This document shows positions 53,426 to 63,400 of a stretch of 64,000 nucleotides of DNA, one piece after another. Location of the stretch: NCBI GenBank assembly GCA_964343805.1, contig CAYFLR010000005.1, positions 137,501 to 201,500 on the forward strand, written 5' to 3'. A program made the position numbers and the translations under genes. The notes under the pieces are model-generated. The model was given only the letters and a program-made list of their open reading frames with translations, ran no database searches and was not told the origin of the DNA. Numbering within the stretch: the first letter of the stretch is position 1; each line of letters starts with the position of its first letter. This stretch comes from CAYFLR01 sp964343805 (GTDB taxonomy: Bacteria > Bdellovibrionota_B > Oligoflexia > CAYFLR01).

Positions 53426-54025
53426 ATGAGACTTTTAATTATTATACTTTTTTTAATGGTATTCCAAATTCATGGGACGGAAGGTATGCAGTATCAAACC
53501 AATCTCACATTTTTAAAACACCGACCTCCACTCTCAGTGAAATGGCTAAAACAGTTGTTAAGCAAAGAGGGTTTTGTGGAGAATGATTTTATAATTGATA
53601 ATCTCATTTTCTATACTAAAAAACTCTCCCTACTCAAAAGAGTCAATTTTATTAGAGCCATTTACCCTCATACTGAAACTCTGGGTTTCGCTCATTTGAT
53701 ATTGAAAGACAGTGCTGGGGAGCAGGTAGACTGTATCACCAGCGACCCAGAGCAATTCAAAACAAATATCTCCTATTTGGATCAAACAATTCTAGTAAAA
53801 AGCTTAAAGCTTCCAGAGATTAAATCTTGTCAGGTGAATCCTCATCATAAGGCCAGCTATTTAAAGTCAGGTATCGACCAAATTAAACAAAAGTACTTTG
53901 ACACAAATAGACGTTTAAAAGATGATTTTTCTGCATTAGAGGAAGATCCAAATTTTATAAATCACCTATTAAACTTGGGTCTTTTTCCTGTAATCGGAGA
54001 TGAGACAGGGCAACTAACCATATAA
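53426..54025 (+). CDS. Small exported protein, candidate immunity protein of the RHS toxin
   Basis: A 199-residue protein with a hydrophobic signal (RLLIIILFLMVFQIHGTEG). No family is recognised; it has two cysteines (DCITS, SCQVN) and mixed alpha/beta content. The frame is open from TTG 53408, but ATG 53426 has AGAGGA at 5-base spacing. Lying directly after the toxin-bearing 3' end of the RHS gene (20 bases), it sits where immunity genes of polymorphic toxins are usually found. An exported immunity protein would fit a toxin folded or held in the periplasm, but the position is the only evidence. It could equally be another structural component. Confidence 0.6.
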   Translation: MRLLIIILFLMVFQIHGTEGMQYQTNLTFLKHRPPLSVKWLKQLLSKEGFVENDFIIDNLIFYTKKLSLLKRVNFIRAIYPHTETLGFAHLILKDSAGEQVDCITSDPEQFKTNISYLDQTILVKSLKLPEIKSCQVNPHHKASYLKSGIDQIKQKYFDTNRRLKDDFSALEEDPNFINHLLNLGLFPVIGDETGQLTI

Positions 54026-54042
54026 CTCCTTTGGAGGGAATA

Positions 54043-57000
54043 ATGAAAAACTTTAAAAAAATAAATAAATTACTTATCCTTTTTCTACTAATTGCCACTC
54101 AACTGTCCTTTAGTTTAGTGGCCAGTAGTGCCAATGATAAAGATTTACGACTTTTTAGTTGGTATGATGAAAACGATGGCAGTCCGGTCTATGGGGTGCT
54201 TTCTTCTGGAAAGATGTTTCAATTAGATTGTCCTAGAAAGATCAGAGTTTTGGTTGAAAGAGGTTTTGGATTTTATGATCTTGATGATTATGAAGACGAC
54301 TTCACTGATCCATTGATTAGGGAAGCTTATCAAAACCGTATGAATCAACCTACTATTCCATGTAAGTATCTATTTCAAGATGATGAAACCCTGAGTAAAC
54401 CCAAAATGGTAAAAATTCAGAGTGAAACAGGAGACTTTAATTATTATCTAAGATTTCGCTCTCATCGTTTTAATCTCTTTCAGTTGGGCTGTCAGGAGTT
54501 GGCTAAATACATTGGTGTTCCTATTGAATCAGCAAAAGAATGGGATGCCGACCTTTTAGAAGATTTTCCTGCCATTTCCTTAAATTGCTATTCTGGTACC
54601 GAGATTAAAGAAGTGAGCGAGCTCTCACTTGATTCCTTTCAATTCGCAACCAAAGAGAGTGGTTCTTTAAATTTAGATGAAGGATATCCACTTCTTAATA
54701 TCAGGTTTAATCAAGAGGTGTCTCACGAAAGTGTGGAGGAAGCTTTAAGCGTATGGAAGGTATCTGGAAATGGGGAGAAGTCCTTCCTTTCGTTTCAAAG
54801 AGTTTCTGAATCCGAATCCACCAACAGTAAGTCGACTTTTCATCGTTTTCAGGTGCTGGGAAAACATGAGGGTTTCTTTCTTCATGCTAGGCTCAAAGGA
54901 GATTTAGAACATGAAAATGGAATTTTAACTAAAGTGAATCAACTGGCAGAACCTAATGGTATTAAATGGCCCAAACATCAAGTTGAAGTCTTTCAGTTTG
55001 GATTTAAAATTAAAAGTAATGGGATAGTTGATGATACGGCAGGATTTGCTCTCCTAGAATTGGTCACTGATAAAAAATTAAAACCTTCCTCTTTGACTGA
55101 GACTTTAAAAATTGAAAGTTTTGAAGCCGGTGTGGGAAGTACTCTAGTTGGGTTTGATATTTATGATCAATCAACCAGTGCAGACAAATACAAAATTTTG
55201 ATAGCTTTGCAGGGAAATCACAGTGGTAAAACTTTGAGGGCACGATTGGAGGGTTCTTTGCAGGATGAATCAGGAGAAATTTATCCTATCTTACAGGACG
55301 CAAACCCTAATAATGTTGTCTGGGAAAAAACCGAGTTAACTGTGTTATCATTTCAATTTCAAACTACGGATGGTCAGGTGGCACTGGAAGCAGGCAAAAC
55401 AATTTTGACGGTTAGTTTTAACCAGCCGGTGCAACAAACATCCGTTTTAGCAGCCACCAAGATATTACTTCAAGCTAAAGATCAAACCATCAGTCCCTAT
55501 GGTGGATCTCCAACCATTATGGGGGATGGAAGCTTCAGTAAAGTTGTAAAACTTGCTCTTTTAGGCGATTTTATCAACCTCACCTTAAGTGCAAAAATTG
55601 AAGGAACCTTGGTAGGAGAAGACGGCAAAACTTTTGATGTAAATATCTCCACCAATCCAAGATGGGTCCCTTGGATGTCCGCTACCAAATGGATCAAATG
55701 GAAATCTCAAAAAGAAAAAGTCTTTATTTTTTACTATGGGTCCAATTTTGCCATGTTTAACAACAATCAAATCTATGCTCTCGATCAATCTATGGGATAT
55801 GGCTATTGGGCTGAAGCCTTTGGTCTTACCTCTGTTAATACCTTTAAGTTAGAGAGTGAAACTCTGTTTCATAAACTCATTGAAGGGGTTTCTACTCTCA
55901 CATCTTCAAGCGATGAAACAAAGGTTAAATATTATGAATATGTGGATCTAACAGGTATTTCACGAGTCTTGGTTTCTCTACAAATTCTAGGAGTGGAAAC
56001 CTTTGAACTCTCTTGTCTTGAACAGTATGATATCTGGCAATCTAGCCAGCAGATGAATCCCATTAATTTGATTCAATTTGATAGTTATAATGCTAAAAAG
56101 CTCTATTGTGGGGATGCAGGAACAGCAATTAATGAGGCTCATGTAGTTGATATTTCTTTGCCCGAGGGATATACCGTGGTGGAGGGCAAAACAAAAGATT
56201 ATGTTCCCGTTGGACATGGATTTAAATTGAGAGCCACTAAACCTTGCTACCCAGATATTGTAGAAGATCATGCGGTATTGACTCACAACATCGTTAAAAC
56301 CTATTCCCATCCTGATTTACTTAATTTTGAGGTGCAGTTTGTGAGTAGTACCCCTCATGTTGAATTTCGCTATACTTATCAGGGAGAAGAGCACCTAGCA
56401 GGCAACAAAAGAGCTACGGTCTCATGTGGCTCCGATATCAGTGTTAAGGCTTTTAAGATTGGACATGTGGAAAAAAGTCTCGAAAGAAAGAATATCAAAG
56501 CAGATGAAACACTTAACTTTGGTGCTTTAGATCGAATCTCCTTTAATGTTAAAGTGACTTTACCTGCAGGCTATACTCTGGTGGAAGGATCTACCGAACA
56601 ACAGGTATTTTATGGGGATGACTTTAAACTAGTGGCAAAAAAAGAATGCTATCCCGACTTGGTAGTTGATGAGAAAAACATCACCCAGGATATAGCTTTG
56701 AACTTGGTAGAAGGTGAGAAATATAAATATGAGATTTCTTTATTTAGCACCACCAGTGGGGTGAGTTTCGATCAGCCTAACCCGAGTAGTGTAACCTGTG
56801 GTGAACCCTATACAGCGACTGCTTCAAAAGAGGGCTATGAATCAAAATCACTCACTATTAATAAAGTCGATCAAGATATGGCATTGGATTTTGGATCCCT
56901 TACCAGGTTAAGCTATGAAATTACCCTGCTTTCTAATACCGCTTCAGTTAATTATTACTGTGGGTGGAGCCCCTGTGCCAATCCAATGCAAGTTTTTCAC

Positions 57001-57885
57001 GGAGAGAGCCTAACGGTTGAAGCTCGGGCCACAGGCTATCAAACTAAAAGTTTAAGCTTGTATAACATTACCTCTCCCGAGACGATGGATTTTGGAGATT
57101 TAGATCGCCTTATGTTTGAAGTCTATTTCACCTCTTCAACCAGTGGGGTGACTTATTCTCATGACAATCCTACCTTAGTTTATTATGGAGACTCCTTAAC
57201 TGTGACCGCCTCTAAAAGTGGGTATCAAGATAAAACCAAGTCTCTTTATAATATCACTCGCAATAAGACTATCCATTTTGGTTATCTGCAGGTGCTGAAA
57301 TTTAAAGTGACTCTCCAAAGTAGTACCCCAGGGGTTAAATACAAACAAGGTAACACGATGCTGCAAAATCCTTTTTACCTCAACTATGGGCAGTCTATCA
57401 CTGTGACAGCTTTTAAAAACGGTTATAAGAATAAAAATAAAACCATTAGCAATATCAGCGCTGATCAAACCTTGAACTTTGGAGCCCTCACACCTAACTC
57501 AACCCCCAATCCATGTAAGGGATATCAAGGCAATTGGACAAATTCTAAGAAAAAGAATCTTCTTAAGGCCAACCAGTTATGGAAACTAAGGGTGTTTAAA
57601 CAAGGGAATGGTTGTTATATGGAGGGAACCAAGAAAAATACTGGCAAGTGGGTTAAAAAGTTTGTTAAGTGGACAGGGAATCAAGGTAAAAGTACCTGGA
57701 AGTGGGGAAATATAAACTCTAAAGTCATTACAATTAAGAATATGTTCAGTAATAAGAAGAAAATGAGAGTTGAAGAAATGGCTTATCCAGCTGTTGTAGG
57801 TACGCAGCCTTTAAAATGGGTGTTCAATAGAGTTTACATATTGCAACCCATTCCGGTTCCTATCAGACCCATTGTTCGTCCGTAA
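54043..57885 (+). CDS. Repeat-rich surface protein with Ig-like and PEGA-like domains
   Basis: A 1280-residue protein with a Sec signal (LLILFLLIATQLSFSLVASSA). After an N-terminal domain there are three ~120-residue repeats of Ig-like/Big_5 type (each with a strand like FQF-T----L--G---L-I-FNQ-V). A unique cysteine-containing domain follows (about 505-690), then at least six ~60-residue PEGA-like repeats with the pattern YEI-LLS-TSGV-Y ... YGDSLTVTASK-GYQ-K ... I---TLDFG-L. The last ~125 residues form a Lys/Trp-rich domain (LKANQLWKLRVFKQGNGCYM, GKWVKKFVKWTGNQ). Such repeats form rods on the cell surface and could bind peptidoglycan or a target. GGAGGGAA gives the start at 54043. It is the last gene of the run, followed by the terminator. 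Confidence 0.8.
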   Translation: MKNFKKINKLLILFLLIATQLSFSLVASSANDKDLRLFSWYDENDGSPVYGVLSSGKMFQLDCPRKIRVLVERGFGFYDLDDYEDDFTDPLIREAYQNRMNQPTIPCKYLFQDDETLSKPKMVKIQSETGDFNYYLRFRSHRFNLFQLGCQELAKYIGVPIESAKEWDADLLEDFPAISLNCYSGTEIKEVSELSLDSFQFATKESGSLNLDEGYPLLNIRFNQEVSHESVEEALSVWKVSGNGEKSFLSFQRVSESESTNSKSTFHRFQVLGKHEGFFLHARLKGDLEHENGILTKVNQLAEPNGIKWPKHQVEVFQFGFKIKSNGIVDDTAGFALLELVTDKKLKPSSLTETLKIESFEAGVGSTLVGFDIYDQSTSADKYKILIALQGNHSGKTLRARLEGSLQDESGEIYPILQDANPNNVVWEKTELTVLSFQFQTTDGQVALEAGKTILTVSFNQPVQQTSVLAATKILLQAKDQTISPYGGSPTIMGDGSFSKVVKLALLGDFINLTLSAKIEGTLVGEDGKTFDVNISTNPRWVPWMSATKWIKWKSQKEKVFIFYYGSNFAMFNNNQIYALDQSMGYGYWAEAFGLTSVNTFKLESETLFHKLIEGVSTLTSSSDETKVKYYEYVDLTGISRVLVSLQILGVETFELSCLEQYDIWQSSQQMNPINLIQFDSYNAKKLYCGDAGTAINEAHVVDISLPEGYTVVEGKTKDYVPVGHGFKLRATKPCYPDIVEDHAVLTHNIVKTYSHPDLLNFEVQFVSSTPHVEFRYTYQGEEHLAGNKRATVSCGSDISVKAFKIGHVEKSLERKNIKADETLNFGALDRISFNVKVTLPAGYTLVEGSTEQQVFYGDDFKLVAKKECYPDLVVDEKNITQDIALNLVEGEKYKYEISLFSTTSGVSFDQPNPSSVTCGEPYTATASKEGYESKSLTINKVDQDMALDFGSLTRLSYEITLLSNTASVNYYCGWSPCANPMQVFHGESLTVEARATGYQTKSLSLYNITSPETMDFGDLDRLMFEVYFTSSTSGVTYSHDNPTLVYYGDSLTVTASKSGYQDKTKSLYNITRNKTIHFGYLQVLKFKVTLQSSTPGVKYKQGNTMLQNPFYLNYGQSITVTAFKNGYKNKNKTISNISADQTLNFGALTPNSTPNPCKGYQGNWTNSKKKNLLKANQLWKLRVFKQGNGCYMEGTKKNTGKWVKKFVKWTGNQGKSTWKWGNINSKVITIKNMFSNKKKMRVEEMAYPAVVGTQPLKWVFNRVYILQPIPVPIRPIVRP

Positions 57886-57894
57886 ATATTAAGT

Positions 57895-57926
57895 GCATAC
57901 CCCACCTCGGTGGGGTGTACTTTTTG
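57895..57926 (+). terminator. Rho-independent terminator ending the toxin-like operon
   Basis: A strong GC stem ACCCCAC (57899-57905) and GTGGGGT (57910-57916) around a CTCG loop, extended by weaker pairs, is followed by ACTTTTTGTCTTTT. It lies 10 bases after the stop of the repeat-rich protein and is the clearest terminator in the window. It marks the end of the run that starts at 38283. Confidence 0.88.
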
Positions 57927-57999
57927 TCTTTTCTTATTTCTTTATTTATTTCCCCATATTATTATTAATAGGTAATCTTTTCAAAAGTGGGAGTGGTCT

Positions 58000-59796
58000 G
58001 TGCAGAATTTGGAAAATTTAGATATTTATAAACTGTTGAATGGCATGAATGACGGCTTTGCCTACCATTGTATGGTTTATGATGAGGATGGAATGGCTGA
58101 GGATTATGAAATCCTTTATGTCAACCCGAGCTTTGAAAAAATTCTCAATATATCAGGATCCATGGTGATAGGTAAGCTGGCCAGTGATGCCTATGAGGTG
58201 GGAGAAGCTCCTTACCTTGATGTTTATGCTAGAGTTGTAGCCACTGGGAAAGTACTTTTCGGTTTCAGTTATTTGTTCTTCGAAGGATCATTTTGTAACT
58301 TTTTTTCAAGATATCAGTGAACAAAAGTTGGCGGAAAAAAGATTCAACCAGACAGATGATCGTTATCGACAGCTCATAGAACAAATGAGCGAAGGGATGG
58401 GGATTCAAGATGAGCATTGCAAATTTACTTACGTGAATCCCAGAATGTGCGAAATGCTAGGCTATTCCTACTTTGAAATGGTGGGTAAACCATCTAAAGA
58501 TTTTTTTGACCCAGAAAATAAACTGATCCTGAATGAGCAGATGAATGAGAGAAAAGGTGGGGGAGAAGAACCCTACGAAATTACTTGGATTAAAAAAGAT
58601 GGAACCCAGCTCATTTCACGTATTAAACCCAAAGTTCAACGAGATGGTCAGGGAAGGTTTTATGGAAGCTCCGCTTTAGTCACTGACATCACCGAGCAGA
58701 AACTCTATGAACAGGAGTTAAAAAAACAGTCATTAAGATTTCAATCCCTCTTTGAATCTTCTCCCGTATCTATATGGGAAGAGGACTTTAGTGAGGTTAA
58801 AAAGTTTATTCAGGATTCCATTGCCATTACGGGTAAAAAATTAAGAGAATTGCTCGATGAGAGTGAGGATTTTGCCTATAAGTGTGTGCAGAAAGTTAAG
58901 ATTACAAATATTAATTTGAGCACCGTCCTCATGTACAAAGCCGATTCTAAAGTTGAACTGCTTGATAATTTATCTAAGGTGTTTACGCCCTCCTCTTTTG
59001 AAGTATTTAAAGAGGGCCTTCTTCTTTTTCATGGCGGTGCAAAAACCTTTAAATCAGAAGGAGAAAACCAAACTCTCAATGGAGAAAAAATTGATGTTAT
59101 TGTTAGATGGGCTTTTGTCCCAGGCTATGAAGAGAATTGGAAGAGAGTTTTAGTATCCATAGTAGATATCACCGAACTTAAAAGTTCATTTATAGATAGA
59201 GAGCAGATGCAAGGACAGTTAGTTCAGGCCTCTAAATTGGCTTCTATAGGTACCTTAGCCTCCGGGGTGGCTCATGAGCTTAATAATCCTTTAACCGCTA
59301 TTTTGGGGCAATCTCAGCTGATTTATCGTCATAAAGATGATCCTGAGAAAGTGGGGGAAAAAGCCGATATAATACGTTTTGCAGCCACTAGGATGAAATC
59401 TATCATTGATCATCTGCGTAATTTTGCTCGAAAAAGTCAACATGATGATTGGAAATCAATTGCTTTGAAAGATTCCATTCAAAGTTCTTTAGCGATGCTG
59501 CAAATGCAATTAGATCTCGATGGAATCAAAGTTCATACCTCATATTGTGAAGAGGATAAACGAATTTGGGCGGATAGTACTCAGCTTGAAAGCATTTTTC
59601 AAAATTTGTTAGTGAACAGTCGAGATGCCTTTTTAGAACTGCAAGATAATAGAAAAAAGATTATCACAATAGCAACGGAGCTAGAGGATGATCGAATCAA
59701 AGTCACTTTTACGGACAATGCCACCGGTATGGATGAATCGACTTTAGAAAAGGTGTTTGATGCCTTTTATACCACTAAAGGAGTCGGGAAAGGTAC
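58000..59796 (+). pseudogene. Frameshifted PAS-PAS histidine kinase, truncated by an assembly gap
   Basis: The coding sequence starts at GTG 58000 with GGGAG 6 bases upstream. The first frame encodes most of a PAS domain but breaks off after GKVLFGFSYL and stops at 58320. The next frame, shifted by one base, carries the missing end of that PAS (SKDHFVTFFQDISEQKL) and continues without its own ribosome-binding site (TTG 58328). The shift lies near the TTTT run at 58256-58259 (one base extra). A second PAS (about 58345-58720), a third PAS-like region, HisKA with GVAHELNNPLTAI, N box FQNLLVNSRDAF and G1 DNATGMD follow. The frame reaches the N run in the F/G2 region. It may be a real pseudogene or a sequencing error near a contig end. 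Confidence 0.7.
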
Positions 59797-59806
59797 NNNN
59801 NNNNNN
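59797..59806. other. Assembly gap (10 N) joining parts of two kinases
   Basis: Ten N, nominal. The left side ends in FDAFYTTKGVGKGT, and the right side starts GVPKKLEEKIFKPFFTTKEAGKGTGLGL. Because the same ATP-lid motif (F box plus GKGT) appears on both sides, the gap is not just a few missing bases. The end of one kinase and the beginning of another are probably missing, or two paralogous sequences were joined. Confidence 0.8.
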
Positions 59807-60425
59807 AGGGGTTCCTAAAAAGTTAGAAGAAAAAATATTTAAGCCCTTTTTTACAACTAAGGAGGCAGGAAAAGGTACTGGCCTAGGATTATCTATCACT
59901 ACCAACATTATGAAAGATCATAAAGGGTCTATTCGGGTGGAAAGTGAGGTGGGAAAAGGCACCACCTTCAATATGGTTTTTCCGGTCCATCAACAAGAGA
60001 GTCTAGATGATATTAAAGCTGATATTAAACCTCCTTCTGAGAGACCACTTAGAGCCAAAGGAGATGAAACTCCCTCTTTATTAATCATTGATGATGAAGA
60101 AATGGTGGCTGAATTGGTCGAGGAGTACGTTCAAGATGTATTCAATACAACTATTATTTCTAATAAAGCTATGGCTCTTGAACAGCTTGCACTCACCAAG
60201 TTTTCTATTGTTCTTACTGATTTAAGAATGCCTGAACTTACAGGCCTTGAGGTGGTTAAGTTAGTAGGAATGTATCAGCCAGGAACACCGGTGGTGATTA
60301 TGTCAGGTTGTTCTGAAGATGATGAAGATCTTAATACTTGCCTAAAAGAAGGGGCAAAGGGTTTTCTAGCTAAACCCTTTGCCGATATGGAACAGGTCCT
60401 TAACTTTTTAGAAAGTCACCTGTAA
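59807..60425 (+). CDS. C-terminal part of a hybrid histidine kinase (HATPase end plus receiver)
   Basis: The fragment begins after the gap at GVPKKLEEKIF. It has the HATPase F box FKPFFTTKEAGKG, G2 GTGLGLSITTNIMKDHKG and the closing strand ESEVGKGTTFNMVFP (about 70 residues). A receiver follows: LLIIDDEEM, IVLTDLRMPELTG with the phospho-Asp, VVIMSGCSEDD and FLAKPFAD. The receiver is complete. The start of this gene is not in the window because of the gap. If the join is correct it is the C-terminus of the kinase at 58 kb, but the duplicated F box argues for a second kinase. The end overlaps the convergent beta-propeller gene by 18 bases. Confidence 0.8.
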
Positions 60426-63400
60426 AGTTTCAACTCCATAAAGTCCTGTGGCAAAGTGAAATTTGTTTTCCTCTTTTACAAAGTAGGGTTGTTCGGCAGA
60501 ATCATTTCCATAGTAATAAAGTGTGGTGGGTATTGAAACACTCTCATTAGTTTCCTCATCACTCTCTACAATTTTTTTCATGACGGGTCGCTCAGCGTTA
60601 GGAAAAATTTCTATCACTCGATGAATATTCCCTTCTTTTAATAAAGCAAGAGAAGATGTCTTTTTTCCAAAAATGCTTTGGAGAGACAGGGATTGCTTTA
60701 TTTGAAAAGGAAGAACATAGGTGCTCTTAGTGAAGTCTTTATCCTCGTCAAAAGTGATGTAAGAAAGCTTTACTTCCCCATTTGAATCTATGGGTCTTGG
60801 AAAGTAGGGGCTGACACTGTACATTTCATAACCATAGTCTGGCTGAGATATTTTCTGATCAATGGTGATAAGCAAATCTCCTTTGCCGGGCCTCTTCATC
60901 CATTTTAATTGCCCCTCTCCACCTTGTTCCCACAGGAGAACATCTTTTAATTCGGCTTGATCATCATTTACCTTCAAGGAGGTTAATTGTTGCTCTTGGC
61001 TTACTTCATGATAATAAGAGTTCGCTCTAAAGGCGAAATCTAAAACATGCTGATCGAGAGTGACAAAATGCTTTCCATTCTCTTTCACTCCAATGAGAGT
61101 TCCAGGAATATTGATGGCATCTAAAGTGGTAACTTCTCGGCCAGTTATTTTAATAGGAGCTACAAATGATTTATAAAGCTCTAATTGTCCAGAGCTGAGA
61201 GGGTTTTCTACTTGCTCAGTGTATGTGTAATAGAGATTCCCATCAAAGAGTTTTAAAGAGCTTTTATTTTGGTAGTGGTCTGTCACTTGAAAGGTGGACC
61301 AACGGAGCTCTTCTACCTTTATTGGATCTACTTTATAAAGCTTGCCATGGTTTAAATTGAGAATCAACCTGCCGTCTCTAAGTAGGTAGAAATGAGGACT
61401 TTGATAGCTCCATTTGTCTTGCCATTTTCCAATTTGGTTTATAAAAAGTGATCGACCATTATGACTTAAGCGCACCAAATAGAGATAATAATCATTCTTA
61501 CGTTGACCATCAAGTTGCTGTACTCCACCCTTGGTGAGCAGATAAAGCTCTTGGCCATCCGCTTGGAGACTATGTCCATGGTAAGCACCAGTTACTTTGA
61601 ATTGGCTTACAATTTCGGTTAATTCACTGTCGGCTTTGTTTTTTTCTACCAGTCTTAGTTTGGATGTGAGCTCTTTGTTGCCTGCTCTTTGCCAATAAGA
61701 CCAGCTGGGATTATCATCAATGATTTGAATTCCCATTTGTTCACGTCCGTTGCTTAACCTAAGGTAGGATTTAATATTTCTAGCTAATTCTAAGGTAGAA
61801 ATAGCATGATGAATTTCATGGGCTTCTCCTGCTTCTAAATTTGCATCATAGGTGGTTAAAACTTGATCAGTAAAGGTGTTAATTAAACCGAGTTCGGGAT
61901 TATTAAACACTCTGCGCAGCCAACCGGTCTCTGCTTTTAAAAGCCCTCCTTCGGTAAAAACTTGGTCTTTTGCTAAATCAAAACCAACTATTTTACCGCC
62001 ACTTTGGTAGTTACCATTTTCATATTTGGAAAGGGGAAACAACAGAGTCCCTTTGCCTTTACCTGTCATCCTCATTTCAACGAATTTATCTTCTCCATTG
62101 AAATTGGCCCAAGCAGATTGGTCTTGGAGAGTCATGGTAGAGATGGTCTGATGACTGTAGTTACCTTGGCTATCTTTGGCCACTTTAAATAGCATCACTT
62201 GAGGGTATCTTCTATTTTCTTCGTTGTCTACAATCGGGCGAATCCAACCTAAGGCTAAAACATAGTTCTCTTGCTCATAGGTTAGGGGGATAGATCTTTG
62301 AATAAATCCATTAAACTTCAGACGGCCAAGGAATTTAATATCCTCGGCAGGGTTACTGATATCAAAGAGGTCAAAGGGATCAATTTGGTTTTGAGGAACC
62401 CAAAAAACATAGAGTAAATTGTCAACGTAGCGGATATCCTGGATACGAGCATGTAAACTCTCATCATTTCCGACGGTGACAATCGTATCAGGAGTCATTT
62501 TTTGTAAGAAACTGTTTCCACTTTCAGCATCCACCTTGACAAATTTACCTTTTAATTCCTCTGAAGATAGCTCTTTAGCTTCTGTTTCACTAATGACAGT
62601 TGAGTTCTGGGTTGGGAGACGGAATCCTTCCACAGCAATACGAAGAGGATCCTGCCATGAACCTTCTCCCGTACGGTAATTGGAAGTTACAATAAGGGTG
62701 TTGTTTTTGATATGCGTGGCTGAACGTTCATCTATAAAACCCTTGGTGGTTACACTCATTACAGGAGAAATTTGACCTTTCGGATCGGTAATATCCACCA
62801 CTTGGATGATATTTTTTCTTGCCCACCAGCTCTCATTGTTGGCACTCACAGCCATAAGATAATAGGAAAATTGATTTTGATTTTTCACGCTCTTAATGTT
62901 CATTAAACCATCTTTAATCCGGTGTGGCAGTTCTAAAGAATGAATGAGATTGATTTGGCCCTCAGTAAGAGAGAAGGACTTAACAACTCCCATGGCACCC
63001 TCTTGCTCTCTATCTTCTCTAAAGTAAGAGTATCCTTTGCTGAGTGCTACATAAAGAACATCTCCCACAATACGTGAGTCAACCACCCGGCCGTTTAAAT
63101 TGGTTGTTGCCACAATCTTAGGCGAAGCTGGGCTTTTGACATCGTAGATCAAAATTCGGCTTTTAATATCATTAGAGTAATAATCCGATTGTTCGCCATC
63201 TCTCTCCAACACAATGATTTGGTCAGATTGCTCTAAGTAATACATGCGATCCGGCCAATTGCCGCTAGCTTTCACTCGACCCAGAAGTTCTGGGTTTGCT
63301 GGACCTGCCTTAAAACTCACAACTTGTAGACCACGATAGTTGTTTAAGAGATAAAGCAATTTCGATCCTTTTTTACCTATTTTAAAAATATCTGATTCTT

